A stretch of DNA of 64,000 nt, from NCBI RefSeq assembly GCF_014650435.1, contig NZ_BMUY01000007.1, forward strand, positions 310,001-374,000. The letters run 5' to 3'. The DNA comes from Streptomyces tendae (lineage in GTDB: Bacteria > Actinomycetota > Actinomycetes > Streptomycetales > Streptomycetaceae). The first letter of the stretch is position 1. The number at the start of each line of letters is the position of its first letter. The position numbers and the translations under genes are program-made. Of this stretch, positions 59,753 through 64,000 are shown piece by piece. The notes under the pieces were generated by a model that was given only the letters and a program-made list of their open reading frames with translations, ran no database searches and was not told the origin of the DNA.

Positions 59753-60406
59753 ATGACCCAGCAAGAACGCGCTGTACGGACGAGACGGGATCTGATCAGC
59801 TCTGCTGCTGATGTATTCAACCTCAGGGGGTTTGCCCTTTCATCACTCATGGAGATCAGCTCCCGGGCGGGCGTCAGCTATGGGGCATTACATTTTCACT
59901 TCAAGAACAAGAGAATGCTGGGGGAAGAGGTCGAACGGGTTGCATTTCAGCTGCTTCACGAGATTATAGAGCGCGGTCAGCTGCGCGATCACCCAGCTCC
60001 TTTGCAGCTTCTTGTAGACACCTCGCACCGCTTGGCGCAACGAGTCGCAGAAGATTCCGTACTCCGCGCCGGATTTCGACTCGGCAGCGACGCGACATGG
60101 GACGGGAGGATCGATCTGCGGCAGGAATGGTGCAACTGGGTGGAGTCCGTTCTGCGCCGCTCCAGGGAGCAGGGGTGCCTGGCGTCGGACGTGGTGCTGG
60201 AGGATGCGGCCTCGGCGATTACAGCGGCGATTGTCGGCTTCGAGGTACTCGGGCGCGCGGAAGGGAATACCGATGGGGCCTGGTGCTCCCGGCACGCGAC
60301 GACGCGCTTTTGGGACCTGATACTTCCCCGCCTCACCTCGGGAATGGCGGTGGTCGATTTTGACACCGCGGGCGGGCAGGTGAAGGCCGCGGCGGCGCAG
60401 AGCTGA
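59753..60406 (+). CDS. TetR regulator of the gamma-butyrolactone-receptor type
   Basis: 217 residues from the ATG at 59753 (CGGAG seven bases before; another ATG six bases upstream is possible). The N-terminus RTRRDLISSAADVFNLRGFALSSLMEISSRAGVSYGALHFHF matches the ArpA/ScbR class: TRR start, LHFHF at the end of the recognition helix and a KNKRML turn. Such receptors bind butyrolactone-like signals and leave DNA, turning on SARP genes. It lies 1.5 kb upstream of the SARP gene, a usual pairing for cluster control. Confidence 0.87.
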   Translation: MTQQERAVRTRRDLISSAADVFNLRGFALSSLMEISSRAGVSYGALHFHFKNKRMLGEEVERVAFQLLHEIIERGQLRDHPAPLQLLVDTSHRLAQRVAEDSVLRAGFRLGSDATWDGRIDLRQEWCNWVESVLRRSREQGCLASDVVLEDAASAITAAIVGFEVLGRAEGNTDGAWCSRHATTRFWDLILPRLTSGMAVVDFDTAGGQVKAAAAQS

Positions 60407-61952
60407 CGCACGCCGGCGCGACGGAAACCGTCGCCGCGTTTCCGGCAGCCGCAGACGGGCCGGGGAGTTCGCCGCTGCAGAGCGGGCGCTGTCGGCCGCG
60501 GAGTAGGGGCGCGCGCGAACCTGGCACGGCGCCGGCTCGCCCCGCTGTTCGACTTCTCGAATTCGGCGGCCGGGGGGGCCGTCAACCATCTCGGTCCCAG
60601 GACTGCCGCCACTCCGCCGCCCACCAGGTCGACGCCGACGTCCGTCTCGGCATCGCGCACCGCCGTACCAGGGGGCGGGAAGCTGCCAGCCGGAAAGGAG
60701 GAACGCAATCGTTCCGACAAGCACGTGTGCGCCCGTGTCGAGCACTTCGCCCGCACGGAGGGCTGGAAACCCCGCCTCACGCGATTGAGCCGATCAGCCC
60801 GCGGAAGTGGCAGAGCATCACCTGGCGCGGCTCGCCGCCCGACCGCGGAAACAGGCCGTGGGGCCGGCCCGCCGGTTCGCCACCGACCGCTCCACCCCAC
60901 CCGGGCCGGCGGCGGGGCACGGCCCCTGCCCGCCGAGCGGGGCCGCACTGTCGTCAGCGCCGACGTGCGGCTGCGACTCCTTCGTGCCCACCGTGCACGA
61001 GCCCGTCGAGCGTGCCGACAGGCACAGCTGTGCGAGAGGGGGGCCGACAGAAGCGAGCCGACGGCAGGCGTGCAGGCCCGAGCCGCGGCGGGAGCCGCCG
61101 CCCACCTGTCCGACACCCCGTCGCGGGCCGGCGGAACCGGAAGACGGTGCCCTTCCCGACGCCGTGCCACCCCAGGCCGCCTGCGCCGCCCGGCCGGACG
61201 CCGTCCCGGTCTTCCGCCGGACCCCATGGGTCCGCTCATGGGCTCGGCGTGTGAGTTCTCGCGCCGCGAATGCGGCCCGAAGACTCGCCGTTCGCCGGAA
61301 CCTGCCGCGCCACCTGCAATGTCTTATGAACAATGCGCCGGCGATGCAGAGGGCGGCTGGTAGAGCTCTCGCTCAGAGGTTCGTTTCCCTCTGTACAGGA
61401 AACCGATAGAGTGGTTTTCTTTGTGCAGGGAGCGAACTTTGAGGTGTGGGGCGAGGCGGACCACCTGCGCGCCGCACGGCCAGGCAATTGGCTATTAGAG
61501 GGACAGGGGAAGCATGCGCGAAGTGGTTGGCACGGGGACCGGTGGTAGATCCTTCTATCGCACCGGACGCGCATGGTCCGCACTGTTCCCGATCCGCTGC
61601 GACAGACCCGTGGCTGATTCGCACCTTGACAGACGGGTGAAGTCTGCGCGAGACCGCGCGCAGACGCCGGGACTCGATCGGCGGAGCGCTGCCCTCCCTT
61701 CCTGCCCAGTGCCGAACACCCGCACGATCTCCCCGTCGAGCCTCGGTCTGCCGCGTACAGCGCCGACTTCGAGATACCGGGGCGGGTATCCCTGATTCGT
61801 GTCTCCGGTCGCGCCGGGCCAAGACTGACCGAATAGATACCGCCCACCGCGAAAGGCGGCCGATCGACCTTCCATCTGATGTGCGAAAGATGTCGTGCCG
61901 CCTGCGCGAAATGCGTTGAATCCTGCTGGTGCAGACGATCTACGGAGGAAGT
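60407..61952. other. Long gene-free region before the SARP gene
   Basis: About 1.55 kb. The left 0.9 kb is very GC-rich with frames open on both strands but no family-like protein. The right 0.5 kb is lower in GC and probably carries the SARP promoter and regulator sites. I find no RNA gene and no clear butyrolactone-receptor box by eye. Confidence 0.5.
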
Positions 61953-62747
61953 ATGTATTTCTTCACGCTCGGCCCGTCAGAAATCAGAGGAAGTAATCGA
62001 ATAATGCGCCCCAAGGGGGCCATACAGCAACTCCTGTTCGCGTCGTTCATGGCTACTGCAGGCCAAGTGGTCACAGTGGAATCCCTGGCGGAGGAATTGT
62101 GGGGGACTACTCCTCCGAAAAAGATGAACAACGCACTCCAGGCCCAGATCAGCCGGCTTCGGCGCATGCTGGCGCACTTGGAGCCGGATTCGGTGCCGCG
62201 TATCACCGCCACCGTCTCCGGCTATCAGTTCAGGCTGAGGTCGGGTGAGCTCGACGCCCAGGTCTTCCTCGACAGCATCGAGGCCATCCGTACCGGCGTC
62301 GGGGGCGACCCCCGCCGCTGCGCCAACGACCTGCGCCGCGCCATCACGCTATGGCGGGGGCCAGCCTTCGGCGGAGTCGTCGGAGGGCCCTTATGTCAAA
62401 CTGCAGCGTCCAAGTACGAGGAGGCCAGGTTATCCGCATTAGAACTGCTCTACGGAATCGAACTCAAGTGCGGCAGGCATGCCCGTATCATTCCGGAGCT
62501 GACCGAGACGCTCGCCTTGAATCCCGTCCAGGAGCAGTTCTGCCGACTCCTCATGCTGGCCCTGTACCGTTCCGGCCGTCATATCGACGCGCTGAACACG
62601 TACCGGCAGTTCCGGCATCGCCTCAATGAAGATCTCGGCGTCGACCCGTCACCCACGCTGAGGTGGTGTGAAAGCGCGATCCTGGAACACGACCCGGCGC
62701 TGCTGGGTGAACCCGCCCTTGCCGGACAGGCCGGCGTGCGCATCTGA
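61953..62747 (+). CDS. SARP family transcriptional activator
   Basis: 264 residues from the ATG at 61953 behind GGAGGAAG. An OmpR-like winged helix (residues about 1-95, VTVESLAEELWGTTPPKKMNNALQAQISRLRRML) is followed by the bacterial transcriptional activation domain (LWRGPAFGG, LSALELLYGIELKCGRH, FCRLLMLALYRSGRHIDALNTYRQFRHRL). Small SARPs bind heptamer direct repeats at 11-bp spacing next to the -10 box. Six promoters of this cluster have such GTCAG-type repeats, which makes it the likely pathway activator. Valanimycin is also SARP-controlled (VlmI). Confidence 0.92.
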   Translation: MYFFTLGPSEIRGSNRIMRPKGAIQQLLFASFMATAGQVVTVESLAEELWGTTPPKKMNNALQAQISRLRRMLAHLEPDSVPRITATVSGYQFRLRSGELDAQVFLDSIEAIRTGVGGDPRRCANDLRRAITLWRGPAFGGVVGGPLCQTAASKYEEARLSALELLYGIELKCGRHARIIPELTETLALNPVQEQFCRLLMLALYRSGRHIDALNTYRQFRHRLNEDLGVDPSPTLRWCESAILEHDPALLGEPALAGQAGVRI

Positions 62748-63232
62748 GGGCCTGCCGACCCGACAAAGTGGCCGAACCTCGCGACGTCCCCTGCGAGCAC
62801 GTTCCGTCGTCGACGCCGCCCTCGACCCCGCCGACTCCTCCACGCCCCGACCGCGGCACGAGCCCACGGTGTCGTTCCGGCGTGGCACACCCGACAGATC
62901 CTCGTCCTGCCGGGCGGCCGGCACTCCGCCCGATGTCCTGGCGTCGCACGTCCCGTACTGGGATTACTCCGAAAGGTGGCAGTGATCCGCTGTCGAGTGT
63001 CGTCGCGCGCGGCAGCGCGTTGAGCAGCCGGTGCGAGAGTCGGACGGTCCGGCTCTCCGGTGCCCTGTTGTGGTGCACCACCTTGACCCGGCGCCGGTGG
63101 ACGGCGAGAGAGGCGGCTGCTCGTGGCGGCTCCAGGCGTTGCCCGTTGCGGTGCGGAAAACGGAGGCCCCGGGCTGCCCGCCCACCCGCCGTGCGCCGGC
63201 CGAGACCGATTCCGCACCGGAGCCGCGTAGTC
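62748..63232. other. Gene-free stretch between SARP and SRPBCC genes
   Basis: About 485 bp; open frames on both strands are Arg/Pro/Ser-rich shadows. I see no hairpin terminator or repeat. Confidence 0.45.
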
Positions 63233-63640
63233 ATGGCCTCGATCGTCAAAGAGGCCGTGATCGAGGCCAGTGCCGATGATGTGTGGGCGGTGATCGGCGA
63301 CTTCGCCGAGGGGCCGACGCGCATAGCGCCGGGCTATGTCGTCGCGACACGGCTCGCTGCCGCCGATGTCCGGGTGGTGACTTTCGCCGACGGCGTCGTG
63401 GCCCGTGAGCGGCTCATCGCTCTCGACCACGCGGCGCGCCGGATCGTCTGGGCGGTCATCGGAGACACTGTGCGGCCCGCACATGACAACGCTTCCTTCC
63501 AGGTCGTCGCCGAGAGCGATACACGCACACGGCTGGTATGGATCCACGACGTGCTGCCGGACGAACTCGCCAAGTCGGTCGCGGAGACCATGGACGGCGG
63601 ACTGGCCGTCATCCGCGAGACGTTGTCCACCCGCGGCTGA
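63233..63640 (+). CDS. SRPBCC (START-like) family protein
   Basis: 135 residues starting MASIVKEAVIEASADDVWAVIGDF, the typical first strand and helix of the SRPBCC/polyketide-cyclase-like fold, with a long C-terminal helix (VAETMDGGLAVIRETL). The fold makes a deep hydrophobic cavity for small ligands. It may be a cyclase, a binding protein or unrelated to the pathway. The ATG lacks a strong ribosome site. Two hairpins follow it. Confidence 0.78.
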   Translation: MASIVKEAVIEASADDVWAVIGDFAEGPTRIAPGYVVATRLAAADVRVVTFADGVVARERLIALDHAARRIVWAVIGDTVRPAHDNASFQVVAESDTRTRLVWIHDVLPDELAKSVAETMDGGLAVIRETLSTRG

Positions 63641-63667
63641 GCGGACCGTGGGCGCACGGCCGTCGCC

Positions 63668-63743
63668 CCCGACCGCCGTCGGGGACGGTGCCCCGACGGC
63701 GGTCGGGACACCATGCCCGCCGGCACCCGTGAGGGTGCCGGCG
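63668..63743 (+). terminator. Two consecutive hairpins
   Basis: CCCGACCGCCGTCGGGG with its perfect complement around a 6-nt loop (63668-63707), then CGCCGGCACCC-GTGA-GGGTGCCGGCG (63719-63743). Together they end the SRPBCC transcript. Confidence 0.85.
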
Positions 63744-63855
63744 TCCCCGCCCCCGGAGCGCCGGCGCCGAGAAGGCTCAGTGGCCGGCCGCGGAGGAAAT
63801 GATGCACAGAGGCGAGTCGACCACCGGTCGAGTTCGCCTCGGTACAACAGAAGTC

Positions 63856-64000
63856 ATGCATCCAACGTACCTGGTCGGTTCGCGAGCAAGTAATCTGGCC
63901 AAGGCCCAAGTCCGGGAATATCTCGCGCCGATCAGCCGGCGGTTTCCGGATGTCGCGTTCACACACAGGGTCATTCTCGAGGGCGGCGACAGGGATCGGA
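63856..64000 (+). CDS. Hydroxymethylbilane-synthase-like protein, 3' end outside window
   Basis: Translation from the ATG at 63856 gives LVGSRASNLAKAQVREYL, then FPDVAFTHRVIL and EGGDRDR. This matches the N-terminal strand, the SRxSxLAxxQ loop and the first GD-containing segment of porphobilinogen deaminase (HemC). Only 48 residues fit in the window. Housekeeping HemC has a similar start; next to this cluster it could be a pathway paralogue. No ribosome site is obvious before the ATG. Confidence 0.65.
   Translation, partial: MHPTYLVGSRASNLAKAQVREYLAPISRRFPDVAFTHRVILEGGDRDR

Noticed and set aside
60725..61409. Several overlapping frames of 170-210 codons upstream of the SARP gene
   Set aside because: They overlap on both strands, are Arg/Pro/Ala-rich and have no conserved motif, so noncoding GC-rich DNA is more likely.

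Overview
The window reads as a high-GC actinomycete chromosome, almost certainly Streptomyces: GC-rich codon use, GTG/TTG starts with AAGGAG-type ribosome sites, a Tat-exported family 11 xylanase, a butyrolactone-receptor-type TetR and a SARP activator.

Left part (about 1-22.7 kb). This is an accessory region of small units. Short-chain dehydrogenases (SDRs) lie next to TetR repressors again and again, with palindromic operators visible in most of the shared intergenic spaces. An FAD monooxygenase/ArsR pair follows the same plan. A family 43 glycosidase and a family 11 xylanase serve xylan use. From about 10 to 14 kb and 21 to 22.7 kb the DNA is decaying: IS5-type and IS701-type transposase remnants, a frameshifted AAA ATPase next to a transposase-like HTH fragment, an SDR with an in-frame TAG, and an SDR head joined to an aldehyde dehydrogenase tail.

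Central and right part (about 22.7-64 kb). This is a biosynthetic cluster whose core matches the logic of the azoxy antibiotic valanimycin. It has a second seryl-tRNA synthetase, a DUF2156 aminoacyl-tRNA-dependent transferase (VlmA-like), an acyl-CoA-dehydrogenase-like amine N-hydroxylase (VlmH-like), a flavin reductase (VlmR-like), a small membrane protein (VlmO-like), a ferritin-like diiron protein (VlmB-like) and a PLP decarboxylase that could supply the amine. Added to this core are a KS-AT-DH-ACP polyketide synthase, a free ACP, an acyl-CoA ligase and a thioesterase. There is also a sulfur/amino-acid module (CysD, CysN, sulfotransferase, cystathionine beta-synthase type enzyme, ThDP enzyme, leucine-dehydrogenase type enzyme, lyase), an AsnB-like protein that has lost its catalytic motifs, and a tailoring operon (cupin, luciferase-like monooxygenase, alpha/beta hydrolase, SDR). 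An alkyl-DNA-repair fusion (Ogt-AlkA) and a cation/proton antiporter are likely self-protection.

The most striking observation is two complete tRNA-Ser-like genes at the two flanks of the core, one just upstream of serS and one heading the tailoring operon. Both keep the serine acceptor stem, G73 and the long variable arm that SerRS reads. Both lack U33 and have abnormal anticodon loops (UCC and UUG), so they look unfit for translation but fit to be charged with serine. Six promoters in the cluster carry direct repeats of a (G/A)TCAGNN heptamer, nearly all 11 bp apart and usually 8-9 nt before a -10-like hexamer, the usual layout of SARP sites. Both tRNA transcription units have them. My reading is that the cluster makes its own biosynthetic seryl-tRNA, switched on by the SARP gene at 62 kb, to feed N-N bond formation. 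The exact product cannot be told from sequence; an azoxy polyketide, possibly sulfated, is the best guess.
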